Shown here: piece after piece, positions 23,989 to 32,846 of the stretch
How positions within the stretch are numbered: the stretch's first letter is position 1
Layout: every line of letters begins with the position of its first letter
Assembly: GCA_004124875.1 (NCBI GenBank)
Contig: SCKJ01000013.1
Coordinates: 1 to 35,987 of the forward strand
Reading direction: 5' to 3'
DNA length: 35,987 nt
From: Fidelibacterota bacterium
GTDB taxonomy: Bacteria; Fidelibacterota; Marinisomatia; SCGC-AAA003-L08; TS1B11
Notes under the pieces: generated by a model
Database searches by the model: none
The model's input: only the letters and a program-made list of their open reading frames with translations
What the model was told of the DNA's origin: nothing
Made by a program: the position numbers and the translations under genes

Positions 23989-25955
23989 AAGTCTGCCTTA
24001 CTGTCTTGGCTCTGCTGGCGAATTTAAATGCACTCCTCCCTGACTCTGTCGGCGTGTCCGTGCCGGAATCAACAGTCATAACTGCAGAGATGATCCGGCA
24101 GGCAGGCATCACTCGATTGGGGGATATTTTCCTCTTGGTCCCCGAATGGACCATGAGTTCCATGGATGGATTCTCCTGGCGTGTCAGCCCCAGAGGGTTG
24201 TCACCTTTTCAAATTCAGTCCTGGCTTGTCTTCCTCGATGGCCACAAAGTGGACATCCAGTTTGTCGATTTTAACCACCTCAATCTGTTACCGGTTGTAC
24301 TGCAGGACATTGAGTCCATTGAAATTATCAGCACTCCGCAGCTTGTCGAAGGTGAGTTTGCCGATGGGGGCGTGATCCATATCCATACCAGGAAGCCGCC
24401 TGACCGGATTTCAGTCACGGGACTACTCCTGCTGGGAAACGAGACCGGCGATCCGGGCCCGTACCGCTTCACTGAACTCGCTTCTGTAAATGTGGATCGC
24501 AGTGCCCAAGACGGCTCCTTGAGCCTGTCCTGGGGTGGCAAATCAGCCTATTTCCGCGGGAACTTTATGGTCCAGCACCATCCATTCACCGATATCGCCG
24601 TCCTGCAGCGGAACACGGCGATGGTTAACGACTGGCCGGGCCTGGGCAGGTCAATCCTGCCCTCCCTGACCGCCGGACTTCAGGCCTTGGGCGGCAGCCA
24701 CGAATTGTGGGCCGGTAACCCAGATACCAGGCGCACCTTCTACTACTTTGAGCCTCTGGGCAGAGAAGTGGCTGTGGACAGCCGTCATCCATTCTTCAAT
24801 CTACGGGGTAATCTGCCCCTGGCGAGGCGATCCAATATCCGCTACCGCCTGGGGGCCTCATCACATGTTGTCGAGTTAAACGCGGATGCTCAAATCCCCT
24901 ACTTTGAATGGCGGACCCATCGGTACCATGCAAACATTGAGGCCCTCCAACAAATCAACGGTTACCAGATCAGTGGTGGCATAGCCTGGGAGCGCAGCAG
25001 GCTGAGTGAGAATCTGAATTCGGGACTTCCTCCCGCTGACCTCTACAAAGTGTATGGCACAATCCGCCATCGGATGTTCGGTGCGCGCATTCAAACCTTC
25101 TCGGCGATGGTCGTTTCCGATGGAGACCAGGCTGCACTGAAAGGAGCGGCGAGCATGCATTGGGGCATCCGGGATCACGGTTCTTTGCGCGTTAATCTGT
25201 CAGCTTCGCAGCGCCTGTTTGCCGAGGGGCAGAGTTACTGGTATTGGATTGATCAGGGCCTCACTCTGTTGGATTCCCTGGGCCTGGCAGTATCTCCCCT
25301 CGGCGATGGTTCTCCTGCCACGCAGATCACCTCCGATCTGATACTGGCGATTCCCCTGTCGCCGCAGCTGAACGTACAGATCACCGGATATTACCGGAAA
25401 TTTGCGGGCATGTTTTTATATACTCAGCAATTTACCATTGAGCAAGAAGACCTTACGCTGTCCGCGCCAACGCATATCAGCAGCGCCAGTAGCGGCCAAG
25501 TCGCGGGATACCAACTTACCGTCCAGTATCAAGGGATGAAGGGGTGGCGCCACAGTCTATCCGTGAGGTTCGAAGGCGCAGATTCGGGGGATGAGATCTT
25601 CAGGCGACAGTGGCTGGCAGTCCCTAAGTATCAGGCCAACTATCAGACAATTTTCTCGCCCATCGACGGCTTCTCAATCTGGGCCCAGGTACGCATTTCC
25701 GGGTCCACCCAATGGCCGGATTACGAGGGGATCGACGGGCAGATCTACCAGACTACTTCTCGTGAGATTGTGGCGTATAACTCTACGGTCCCCGCCTTCA
25801 CCAACGTGGACTTGAAGGTACACAAATTCCTCTGGAACAGGAAAATTTCTGCCACAATCCTGTTGCGGAACCTCCTCGATCATGAGGTCCGCTACCACCC
25901 CTTCGGGGCCTCCTTCGATTTCAGTTTGTTTGTACAGCTGGGGGTGGTGATATGA
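23985..25955 (+). CDS. TonB-dependent receptor-like outer-membrane protein
   Basis: This 656-residue protein has a signal peptide (to about residue 20). It has a plug domain (VITAEMIRQAGITRLGDIF, PRGLSPFQIQSWLVFLDGHK, LQDIESIEIISTP, FADGGVIHIHT, residues about 30-135) and a barrel of alternating strands. The ending (ILLRNLLDHEVRYHPFG) is the usual position of the late NLxDxxYR motif. It is shorter than most receptors (700-1,000), and the last residue is Ile instead of an aromatic. The substrate is unknown. Neighbouring glycan and phosphonate genes are on the other strand, so no functional link can be claimed. Confidence 0.8.
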   Translation: MKVCLTVLALLANLNALLPDSVGVSVPESTVITAEMIRQAGITRLGDIFLLVPEWTMSSMDGFSWRVSPRGLSPFQIQSWLVFLDGHKVDIQFVDFNHLNLLPVVLQDIESIEIISTPQLVEGEFADGGVIHIHTRKPPDRISVTGLLLLGNETGDPGPYRFTELASVNVDRSAQDGSLSLSWGGKSAYFRGNFMVQHHPFTDIAVLQRNTAMVNDWPGLGRSILPSLTAGLQALGGSHELWAGNPDTRRTFYYFEPLGREVAVDSRHPFFNLRGNLPLARRSNIRYRLGASSHVVELNADAQIPYFEWRTHRYHANIEALQQINGYQISGGIAWERSRLSENLNSGLPPADLYKVYGTIRHRMFGARIQTFSAMVVSDGDQAALKGAASMHWGIRDHGSLRVNLSASQRLFAEGQSYWYWIDQGLTLLDSLGLAVSPLGDGSPATQITSDLILAIPLSPQLNVQITGYYRKFAGMFLYTQQFTIEQEDLTLSAPTHISSASSGQVAGYQLTVQYQGMKGWRHSLSVRFEGADSGDEIFRRQWLAVPKYQANYQTIFSPIDGFSIWAQVRISGSTQWPDYEGIDGQIYQTTSREIVAYNSTVPAFTNVDLKVHKFLWNRKISATILLRNLLDHEVRYHPFGASFDFSLFVQLGVVI

Positions 25956-26086
25956 TTCGGGGCGTGGGCAACATCAAGGTGAGCCGCACGATTGGCGATC
26001 TCGCATGCGATGATCAAAAAGCCGTCAATCACCTGGTGGAGGTGATCCAGTACCGGAGTCTGGACAGGCAGCTCTGGTTAGGGTGA
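25952..26086 (+). CDS. Short ORF coupled to the TonB-dependent receptor, likely truncated
   Basis: The ATG at 25952 overlaps the receptor stop (ATGA), the same coupling used between the two preceding genes. That argues that a third gene was translated here. It encodes only 44 residues (MIRGVGNIKVSRTIGDLACD...) with no signal peptide or known domain. The following DNA belongs to another remnant, so this is probably the 5' stub of a gene cut by rearrangement. Confidence 0.4.
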   Translation: MIRGVGNIKVSRTIGDLACDDQKAVNHLVEVIQYRSLDRQLWLG

Positions 26087-26102
26087 AGTTGAATGTTGGA
26101 TA

Positions 26103-26330
26103 GTGGAAGTTTGCTGCCTGGCCAGGGTGAACGTATACAGTCAGGACGTATCGGTGCTGCTGAATAACGGCGACGCCACTTTTGCGGCAACTGTCTGTTA
26201 TGAGGCTGGTGTGAGGACATATCCTCATTCTGTTGTTTCCGCCGAACCCAGGGCTGGGCAAGCCGACCTGCCAATCGTCGTCCGGAGGGCCGATACTCAC
26301 TGGCGTCGGCTGCCTCAATATTGGCATTCA
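26103..26330 (+). pseudogene. VCBS/FG-GAP repeat remnant
   Basis: The reading VSVLLNNGDATFAATVCYEAG is the characteristic core of VCBS/FG-GAP repeats, normally VSVLLNNGDGTFA followed by an AVGxxPxSV stretch and a DGDGxxDLA motif. The next half repeat is present but degenerate (PHSVVSAEPRAGQADLPIVV). Beyond about 26330 similarity is lost. No signal peptide or plausible gene start accompanies it. It comes from a protein of the same general class as the fragment at 1500. Confidence 0.6.
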
Positions 26331-26375
26331 GGATCAATGCCTTTTCCGGCGCTGGGCATCAGGCTGATCCTGAGG

Positions 26376-26419
26376 AGTAGCGGGGGCAAGATTCGAACTT
26401 GCGACCTTCGGGTTATGAG
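26376..26419 (-). pseudogene. 3' half of a tRNA-Met (CAU), partial
   Basis: Read on the minus strand, the sequence runs from the anticodon loop CTCATAA (anticodon CAU) through CCCGAAGGTC. It continues with a perfect T-arm (GCAAG, loop TTCGAAT, CTTGC) and the acceptor strand CCCCGCTA. The 5' half does not follow: the next bases cannot form the anticodon stem, D-arm or acceptor stem. Such a 3' half, broken in the anticodon region, is what integrases leave as an attachment site. It could also be a decayed tRNA. No intact tRNA copy or integrase gene is in the window. Confidence 0.65.
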
Positions 26420-26689
26420 CAGCATGCCGACCGATTCCGGCTAAAACTCAGGACGTATCTGTCGTAATGTCGTGAAAATCTGATGGTCAAGAAATCATCA
26501 AGCGAAGGAGAATCCAAACGAAGCGTCAGCTACCCCTTTGAAACACGAATCGCGTGCTGTCGTTTCAGACCTGCGCGGATCAATTCATTAATGACGCCGC
26601 CGGTAAAGTCCGTCGATACCGGCGCATATGCAACATGAGACTGTATGACGGGCTCCGGCGCTTGTTAACTTCAGGCTGCATTCAAGTTC
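26420..26689. other. Gene-poor region with a short hairpin
   Basis: No supported gene. GCCGGTA (26599-26605) and TACCGGC (26617-26623) form a 7-base stem with an 11-base loop, about 70 bases upstream of the sulfatase-like gene, and could be an operator or RNA hairpin. The stretch CAAACGAAGCGTCAGCT...AACACGAA (26515-26549) resembles the area around the palindrome at 3481. Confidence 0.4.
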
Positions 26690-28084
26690 ATGGCGATTCC
26701 ATACCCCCACATATTTCTCATCACAATTGACGCCTTACGACGCGATTTCGTATCGCTGTACGGAGAGATTCCGACTGTTACACCTTTTCTGGACAGTTTA
26801 GCCGAGGATTCCGTCATTTATGAAAATGCCTACACGTCCGGTTTGTGGACTGACCCCGGCGTTACGAGTCTCTACACCGGGTTGCACCCTGGCCAGCACC
26901 GGATCCTGGCCGGCACGGATACACAGCTCGAATGCAGGACTGTTGCAGAGATTCTGAGGGACCAGACCTACCAGACCGTTATGGTGGGCGACGGTTCGGG
27001 TTTTATATCGCAGAAACGGAATATTTTAAAGGGCTTTAATCACAGACTTAATACGTTCGATGTGAAGGTCGATAGTCCTGTTCAATTTCTGCAGGGGATC
27101 GGTGATCACAACTGGCAGATATTACGCGGTATCGCTTTTTATGGCTTATACGGTAAAGATTGCCGTCAATTTTATAGTATTGGCCGGTTCCGAAAATTTC
27201 TTTCGGGACATAGGAATGGTCCTCTGTTTGCTCATCTGCACCAATGGTTTTTACACAGCCGCTACCTGATTCCATGGCACAAGAAATGGAGTTTTCTCAA
27301 ACAGCGTACTGATTTTGACCTGACCCGCCATAACAACCTGATCGCCAAAATCCGGACATTAAGTTATCCGGCCAACCGTCCCGCCTATCAGTACCTGATA
27401 TCGAACGATTTTTTCTCCGATGACGAATTGGAGGTTGTCCGCTGGCTGTATGCGGCCAGCGCTCATTACGCCGACTACCGTCTTTCCAGATTATTCGCCT
27501 GGGCGAAGAAAGCGGGATACCTGGATAACGCCATCTGGATTATCACCAGCGATCATGGAGAAATGCTCGGTGAGCACCGTTTGATGAGTCACAACTTTTC
27601 CGCCTATCAGGAGATTGTCCGGGTGCCATTGATTATTCACGCACCTGGATTGTTGCGACCGGCCAGGATTATCAATCAGGTATCTCATGTCGACATTGCC
27701 GGGGCGATTCTTCAGTTTATTGGAAACTCAGAGATTCCTGGCGGTCGGGGTCTCAACATCCTGGCCGATGATTTTGATCGACCTGAGAATCAAAAACCGG
27801 TTTATTTTGAGGATGGGCGTCCCAGCGATATCCATCAGACGCTGAAAAATATTGATCCCGATTTTGATATCAGCCCATGGGATTTTGCTGTCAAAGGGGT
27901 GATCCAGGATCGGTGGAAGTACGTCATGCGCTCCTCCGGCGAGGAGCTGCTGTATGATCTGAGCGAACAGCCCTTGGAAGAGGCCAACCGATTGGTGGAC
28001 GAAGGCGATATTCGATCCCGATTGAGAAAAGCACTCATGCAAACCCTCGGAGATTTTAATGGCAAATCTCCAGTGGGGATTTAG
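26690..28084 (+). CDS. Sulfatase-like alkaline-phosphatase-superfamily enzyme with Thr at nucleophile position
   Basis: A 464-residue protein without a signal peptide, so probably cytoplasmic. Metal-site motifs are clear: ITIDALRRD (D14), ITSDHGEMLGEHRLMSH (D288, H289, H296, H301) and a C-terminal DRWKYVM-like strand. In the nucleophile segment (TSGLWTDPGVTSLYTGLHP, 49-67) Thr54 takes the place of the Cys/Ser of sulfatases that is converted to formylglycine. A Thr nucleophile is typical of phosphodiesterases and phospho-transferases of this superfamily. It converges with the phosphonate operon, 29 bases between stop codons, which suggests a phosphonate or phosphate ester as substrate, but this is inference. 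The ribosome binding site is weak. Confidence 0.72.
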   Translation: MAIPYPHIFLITIDALRRDFVSLYGEIPTVTPFLDSLAEDSVIYENAYTSGLWTDPGVTSLYTGLHPGQHRILAGTDTQLECRTVAEILRDQTYQTVMVGDGSGFISQKRNILKGFNHRLNTFDVKVDSPVQFLQGIGDHNWQILRGIAFYGLYGKDCRQFYSIGRFRKFLSGHRNGPLFAHLHQWFLHSRYLIPWHKKWSFLKQRTDFDLTRHNNLIAKIRTLSYPANRPAYQYLISNDFFSDDELEVVRWLYAASAHYADYRLSRLFAWAKKAGYLDNAIWIITSDHGEMLGEHRLMSHNFSAYQEIVRVPLIIHAPGLLRPARIINQVSHVDIAGAILQFIGNSEIPGGRGLNILADDFDRPENQKPVYFEDGRPSDIHQTLKNIDPDFDISPWDFAVKGVIQDRWKYVMRSSGEELLYDLSEQPLEEANRLVDEGDIRSRLRKALMQTLGDFNGKSPVGI

Positions 28085-28113
28085 GCGCTATTCATCTCCT
28101 CGGCGTCAACGTT

Positions 28114-28839
28114 TTATGGCGCGCTATCACCAAAAAGTTCCCGGGCCGCCTGAAGGTCCTCCACCGTATCAATCTCCATCCAAGGTTGATCATTAAACCC
28201 AATGATATGAATCGATTCGCCCTGCTGGGCCAGTTGTGTGAGCGCAAAAGTATCATATTCCTGCAGGTGGCCTGCTTCCAGTAGTTCTTCGATGCGGGTC
28301 ATGAGAGTCAGCGAAAATTTATGCGAGAAGCGGGCTATACCTGTCCATTCGCCGACACAATAGTTCGGATCCAGAAGTTTGCTTGACTCAACCAGCAATC
28401 CATCATTTGCAATGACCTTCATTTCCTCCTCGCCGCAGCGCTTTTCCTCGACCAGCAGGGCGTTCTCGTACTGTGAATTGACCACGCTGTTCATCAGCGA
28501 GGGGTCGTAGACCAGATCACTGTGCGCATAAAGGAAGCCACCTTTTAACAATGGCGCTGCAAACCAGAGTGATGCCATATTGTTCGTTATTGCATAAAAT
28601 GGATTGTGCGCGAACTGGACAGGATAGTCCCTGAGATGCTCTTCCATCATCTCTTTCTTATACCCGACCACAACAATAATCTCTTCAATACCGCCTCCCA
28701 ACATGATATCAATGCTGTTTCGGATCATCGACGTGCCGTTAATCTCAATTAATGCTTTCGGGCGGTCGTCCGTATGAGGTTTGAGCCTGCGCCCCAGACC
28801 AGCAGCGACAATCACAGCCTGCTTAAGGGCACGGCTCAA
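28114..28839 (-). CDS. LicC/PntC-like nucleotidyltransferase
   Basis: This 241-residue enzyme has the nucleotidyltransferase signature VAAGLGRRLKPHTDDRPKAL (11-30; R18 and K28), the LicC-like NPFYAITNNMASLWFA (79-94), the metal Asp in YAHSDLVYDP (D108) and a final MEIDTVEDL. LicC makes CDP-choline, and relatives in phosphonate operons (PntC) put CMP on aminoethyl- or hydroxyethylphosphonate. It is the last gene of the phosphonate operon, overlapping the reductase gene by four bases (ATGA). It therefore most likely activates the phosphonate made by the operon. It is not fused to an aminotransferase, unlike many PntC proteins, and no aminotransferase gene for aminoethylphosphonate lies in the operon. 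Confidence 0.78.
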   Translation of the reverse strand: MSRALKQAVIVAAGLGRRLKPHTDDRPKALIEINGTSMIRNSIDIMLGGGIEEIIVVVGYKKEMMEEHLRDYPVQFAHNPFYAITNNMASLWFAAPLLKGGFLYAHSDLVYDPSLMNSVVNSQYENALLVEEKRCGEEEMKVIANDGLLVESSKLLDPNYCVGEWTGIARFSHKFSLTLMTRIEELLEAGHLQEYDTFALTQLAQQGESIHIIGFNDQPWMEIDTVEDLQAARELFGDSAP

Positions 28840-29945
28840 TAGATCAACTCCAGAATCTGTGCAACATCACTCCTCGAAAGTGTTACGATGTTGTTGTCTA
28901 TCCGCCCCTTGAAAAAGGATTGGTCGAGAAGGCTAGCCAAATCGTCCCGGCCGATGCCCCAATCTCTCAGCCGGTATTTGAGCACCCCCTCAGGAATGGC
29001 TCGAATCTGATGCTCCAGTTCATCAATTGTTGCCAAACCGGCCGCGGCGAGCAGCTGCTTCAATGCCGGCCTGATGGCGCCCTTATTGATATGCAGCAGG
29101 GGGATCAGGGCGAGGGAGGAGGCTATGCCATGAGGTATTCCGAATCGGAGGGTGAGGGGGTAACTGATGGAATGAGCCGCCGCTGTCCTGGTCTGTGAAA
29201 ACGCCAATCCCGCCGTCGTGGCCGCGTCCAGCAGAACCCTGCGTGTGTCAAGATTGCCAGGGTCCGCTTTCAATTTTTTTGCATTCTCCAGGATGGCGCA
29301 TATGGCCGCGATAGCAAATTCCGTGGACGATTTCGTTGCGTTTCGATTCCAGATTGCTTCAAAGCTGTGGCTCAGGGCATCCAGGATGCTGGTTAGCGAA
29401 ATATCCAGCGGCAGTTCAAGCGTGAGTGCCGCATCAAGGACTGCTACATCGGGATATAGATCGGGATGGGAGATGGAGTACTTTTTCATCTCATCCATAT
29501 TCCAGATGGTGCCCCACATGGTCACTTCGCTGGCAGTGCCGTGTGTGGTAGGTATGAAAATTGCCGGTAGACGATGTTTGAAGGGCTCCTTCCATTCAAA
29601 AAGTTCCGTCAATCGCTCAATCCCGGTTCCCAGAGCAGCCATAACCGCTTTGGCGCTGTCCAGCACCGAGCCCCCTCCAAAGGCAATAAGACTGTCAAAC
29701 TGTCCGCGCACGGCAAAATCTATGGCCGCCTGGCACGACTCGAATGTCGGGTTGGGTTCTATCGCGGCAAAAACAGAACTTTCGGGGAACTGCTCAAGCA
29801 GTCTATTGCGCTGCGCAGCGCCTTGGGAAGTCACCACCAGGGGCCGGGAGAGTCCCCGTTCGTCCAAAATTTCTCTGACCGTGTTCAGCCAATGGCTGCT
29901 GGACACAATTCTGACTGGATTATTTGACGGCAGGTCGGGTATCAT
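28836..29945 (-). CDS. Iron-dependent alcohol dehydrogenase, probable phosphonoacetaldehyde reductase
   Basis: This 369-residue group III alcohol dehydrogenase has FGGGSVLDSAKAV (89-101) binding NAD(P). The four iron ligands are in place: D189 and H193 (DALSHSFEAI), H258 (AAAHSISYP) and H272 (GIPHGIA). In phosphonate operons this family reduces phosphonoacetaldehyde to 2-hydroxyethylphosphonate, the step after the decarboxylase encoded next door. That assignment rests on context; the fold alone gives only an alcohol dehydrogenase. The gap to the decarboxylase gene is 80 bases, unlike the other junctions here, and shows no recognisable hairpin. Confidence 0.85.
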   Translation of the reverse strand: MIPDLPSNNPVRIVSSSHWLNTVREILDERGLSRPLVVTSQGAAQRNRLLEQFPESSVFAAIEPNPTFESCQAAIDFAVRGQFDSLIAFGGGSVLDSAKAVMAALGTGIERLTELFEWKEPFKHRLPAIFIPTTHGTASEVTMWGTIWNMDEMKKYSISHPDLYPDVAVLDAALTLELPLDISLTSILDALSHSFEAIWNRNATKSSTEFAIAAICAILENAKKLKADPGNLDTRRVLLDAATTAGLAFSQTRTAAAHSISYPLTLRFGIPHGIASSLALIPLLHINKGAIRPALKQLLAAAGLATIDELEHQIRAIPEGVLKYRLRDWGIGRDDLASLLDQSFFKGRIDNNIVTLSRSDVAQILELIY

Positions 29946-30025
29946 GCTACGGCTGATGAACTTGGGAACAAGGCTGGCATGACCGGCGGACGAAGTCCCG
30001 CCGAACCCTCATCTCGCGGTTAAGG

Positions 30026-31132
30026 TTAGCCATGGATGCCCAGGAAATTCCGGAATTGATCACGCAACTCAACGGGTCCATCTGAGGGCCGTTTCAGATC
30101 AGGCAGCGTGCCCGGTTGAACTTTAACATGGCAGAGCACGGGTCCGTCGAAGTTCCGATGCGCTTGAATAAATTTTCTGAATGCCGCCAGGTCGTCCACG
30201 ATTTCAGTGCCTGCATATCCGCACCCCTCAGCAACCATCGTGAAGTTGGTGCTACGCGATACCGTCGGCTGTCCGCCGGTGGATTCATACTGTCCATTAT
30301 CAAAAAGGATATGGACCAGGTTAGCCGGTTGGTAATGGCCGATGGTCGCCAGTGTCCCCATCTTCATCAACAACGCTCCGTCACCATCGAGGACATAGAT
30401 GATGCGGTCGCTGTTTTCGGTGGCAATACCCAGTCCCAAGGAACCAATGCAGCCCATGGAACCGGCGGTGTAAAACGTGCCGGGTCTGTCAATGGCCTGT
30501 TGCAGCTCCCGGCCTGTAAATCCGGTCGTGCCCAGGAGAATAGAGCTCTCCCCCACTTCCTCCGCCAGCACATTTATATAATCCAGACGGATGGGCTTTG
30601 CAGGATCGGCCTTGCTGCTTGACCTTGGTCCATCTGAAAAGATGCCGCGCCTGACGATGAGCGCGAACGGTTTGCCTTCGCTGTCCAGGTAGCTTTTGGC
30701 CTGCCTTAACTGCTCCTCACTGATGCGCAGGTCGTCCTCAATCAGGCGGTGGGGAATATTAAACGTGTCCAGCAGCCGCATGAGAGTCTCGCCCATCAGA
30801 TGGTGCTGAATCGCGTCCGGCTTGGCTCCCGGCTCCGCGCGCCAAGTGATAAGCAGCAGGGCGGGCAAATGGTAAACCAGCTGCAGCGATGACAGCGGAT
30901 TTATCGCATTGCCGTATCCGTCATTCTGCATCATGACGACCGGGGTCCGGCCCGCAAGGGCTAGCCCGCCGGCAATGCCCATGGCTTCACCCTCGGAAGA
31001 AGCGATAAAATAGCGGGAATCCCCGGCCTCCTCCACATGACTGATCAGGCCCTTCACCAGTGCGCAGGGGACTCCGGTAAACGGGCCATACCCCTGCCCA
31101 ATGAGCAAATTGTAATAGTCAGCTGATAGCAA
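30026..31132 (-). CDS. Phosphonopyruvate decarboxylase
   Basis: This 368-residue thiamine-diphosphate enzyme decarboxylates phosphonopyruvate to phosphonoacetaldehyde. It is the irreversible step that pulls the unfavourable PEP mutase reaction forward. The N-terminal half carries the cofactor-activating Glu in ASSEGEAMGIAGGLALAG (E47/E49 region). The C-terminal half has the ThDP motif VLDGDGALLMKMG (GDG 250-252) ending at LFDN (N279). The early GVPCALVKGLI matches this family. It lies 12 bases after the PEP mutase gene, the normal operon order. Confidence 0.92.
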   Translation of the reverse strand: MLSADYYNLLIGQGYGPFTGVPCALVKGLISHVEEAGDSRYFIASSEGEAMGIAGGLALAGRTPVVMMQNDGYGNAINPLSSLQLVYHLPALLLITWRAEPGAKPDAIQHHLMGETLMRLLDTFNIPHRLIEDDLRISEEQLRQAKSYLDSEGKPFALIVRRGIFSDGPRSSSKADPAKPIRLDYINVLAEEVGESSILLGTTGFTGRELQQAIDRPGTFYTAGSMGCIGSLGLGIATENSDRIIYVLDGDGALLMKMGTLATIGHYQPANLVHILFDNGQYESTGGQPTVSRSTNFTMVAEGCGYAGTEIVDDLAAFRKFIQAHRNFDGPVLCHVKVQPGTLPDLKRPSDGPVELRDQFRNFLGIHG

Positions 31133-31144
31133 GGTATCTTCTTC

Positions 31145-32755
31145 CTATGAAATGGGAGTTAAATCTTCCGGCGAATCGATATCCAGCCAATGGCCCCTGA
31201 AGTAGTTCAGATGAATGGGGATATTCCTGGACTGGAGACCTTTTAAGATATCGAGCAGTGATGTATTCACGGTCAGCATTGATGCGTCGGCATAAAATTC
31301 CTGTAGATACGCTTTTACCTGCGCGGCGCCCACACTGCTGAGCTTGATCAATCCAATCCATTCACCATGCGCTTCATTATGGTCGAGATCAATGCCAATG
31401 GATTGAAGGGGAATGCAGCGGGACGCGCCAAATTTCTCGGACGGCTCATCGGTTCCCAGCACAGCATCGATATCGCGGCCCGACTTGCGGCCATTTGCCC
31501 AGGAGACATCAACCGCGAGCACGATATCTTCGGCGGTGTCGAGAAGATCGTTGAGCACGGATGGCTCAAAAAGGATATCGCCGTAGGAAAGCACTACTGG
31601 TCCGGAAAGTTCTTCGACCACCTTGTAGAGCGATGAGGCAATACCCCCCTCCTTCCATCCGTCGTTCACGCTTGAGATAATCCCTTCGGAGGTCACAGCT
31701 TCGGGCTTGTGGCCCAAGACCACTTGAATATTCTTGATGTTGGCGCTGTTAAGCGTCTCCACCTGATGCTGGAGCAACGGTTTACCCCGGTAATCCAGCA
31801 TTGTTTTGGGCTTGTCATCGGTCAACGCGCCGAATTTGGCTCCACGGCTGGCTGCCAGGATTAAAGCTTTCGCCGATTCGGATATGACCAGATACCGTTT
31901 CTCGGCTTCTTTCAATTCCGCCGCCCCTTGGAGCCTGAACAGTTCATCGACTGGAACCACCGCCTCTTCCACGTTGCGCAGGGATTTATCCTTGTAAATC
32001 ATCCTGACGGTCTCCTGCATGGCCTTGACTGCGGCTCTCATGGTGTGATTCGCCCAAATCACAAGGCTCACACCCATTTTCTCAAATGCTTCTGTCGGGG
32101 TCCGGTAATACTTGGTCGGCACAATGACCACGGGGCAGTGGTTCTCCCACGCAGCCATAAACTTCTCAATCTGGTCAGCGGTGGCCAATTTGCTATGCAT
32201 CAGGATGGCATCGGCTCCCGCTTCGGCATAGGCATGGGCGCGCTCAAGGGCCACGTCCAGGCCCCATCCGGCGATGAACGCCTCTACGCGCGCCACCACC
32301 TGGAAATCGCCGTCAAGCTGGCTGTCCTTACAGGCCTTGATCTTCCCGGAGAATTCCTTAATATCTGCCAGGGGTTGCTGCTCTCCTCCAATGAATGAGT
32401 TGGTTTTCGGGAACAGCTTGTCTTCGAGGCAGACCCCAGCCACGTCACGTTGTTCGAGCTTGCGGACCAGGCGCCGCGCATTATTGAAGTTCCCATAACC
32501 GGTATCTCCATCCACCAGAATAGGCAGCGACGTGGCATCGCTCATGAATTCCAGATTGTCCAACACCTGGGTCCAGCTGGCCTCGTTGTTGTCCCTGACT
32601 CCGAAAGATGCCGAGATCGTTAATCCGCTCCCCCAGATTCCTTTGAAGCCCGCTTCTTCAACGATTTTGGCGCTAATCCCATTGTGCGCCTCCATGATAT
32701 ACGCCAAGCCGTTGGATTGAATGAGAGCTTTCAGTTGCGTTGTTTTATGGGTCAT
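31145..32755 (-). CDS. PEP mutase fused to a nucleotidyltransferase domain
   Basis: Residues about 1-290 are phosphoenolpyruvate mutase: [10 protein letters not shown] with the Mg-binding acidic pair (D82, D84), the defining [10 protein letters not shown] loop (111-120; intact EDK...NS separates mutases from lyases) and VARVEAF (R156). It converts phosphoenolpyruvate to phosphonopyruvate, forming the C-P bond. Residues about 296-536 are a nucleotidyltransferase ([21 protein letters not shown] from 300, [21 protein letters not shown]). The glycine-rich loop is degenerate: Lys replaces the usual Arg. Such PEP mutase/nucleotidyltransferase fusions are known from phosphonate gene clusters for phosphonate-modified glycans. 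It is first in the operon, which shares its upstream region with an IS3 remnant. Confidence 0.93.
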   Translation of the reverse strand: MTHKTTQLKALIQSNGLAYIMEAHNGISAKIVEEAGFKGIWGSGLTISASFGVRDNNEASWTQVLDNLEFMSDATSLPILVDGDTGYGNFNNARRLVRKLEQRDVAGVCLEDKLFPKTNSFIGGEQQPLADIKEFSGKIKACKDSQLDGDFQVVARVEAFIAGWGLDVALERAHAYAEAGADAILMHSKLATADQIEKFMAAWENHCPVVIVPTKYYRTPTEAFEKMGVSLVIWANHTMRAAVKAMQETVRMIYKDKSLRNVEEAVVPVDELFRLQGAAELKEAEKRYLVISESAKALILAASRGAKFGALTDDKPKTMLDYRGKPLLQHQVETLNSANIKNIQVVLGHKPEAVTSEGIISSVNDGWKEGGIASSLYKVVEELSGPVVLSYGDILFEPSVLNDLLDTAEDIVLAVDVSWANGRKSGRDIDAVLGTDEPSEKFGASRCIPLQSIGIDLDHNEAHGEWIGLIKLSSVGAAQVKAYLQEFYADASMLTVNTSLLDILKGLQSRNIPIHLNYFRGHWLDIDSPEDLTPIS

Positions 32756-32846
32756 AGTGCGTGATGTTGGTTAAATATTCCGAAGTGGACCCCATAGCGT
32801 GGACTCGCTTCTGCATGCCTTGGAAATAATCGTGCCGGATTGTTCA

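Noticed and set aside
26381..26444. Protein tail ending GGKIRTCDLRVM as a coding sequence
   Set aside because: This peptide is the usual false translation of the complement of a tRNA 3' half; the DNA is better explained as a tRNA-Met remnant.
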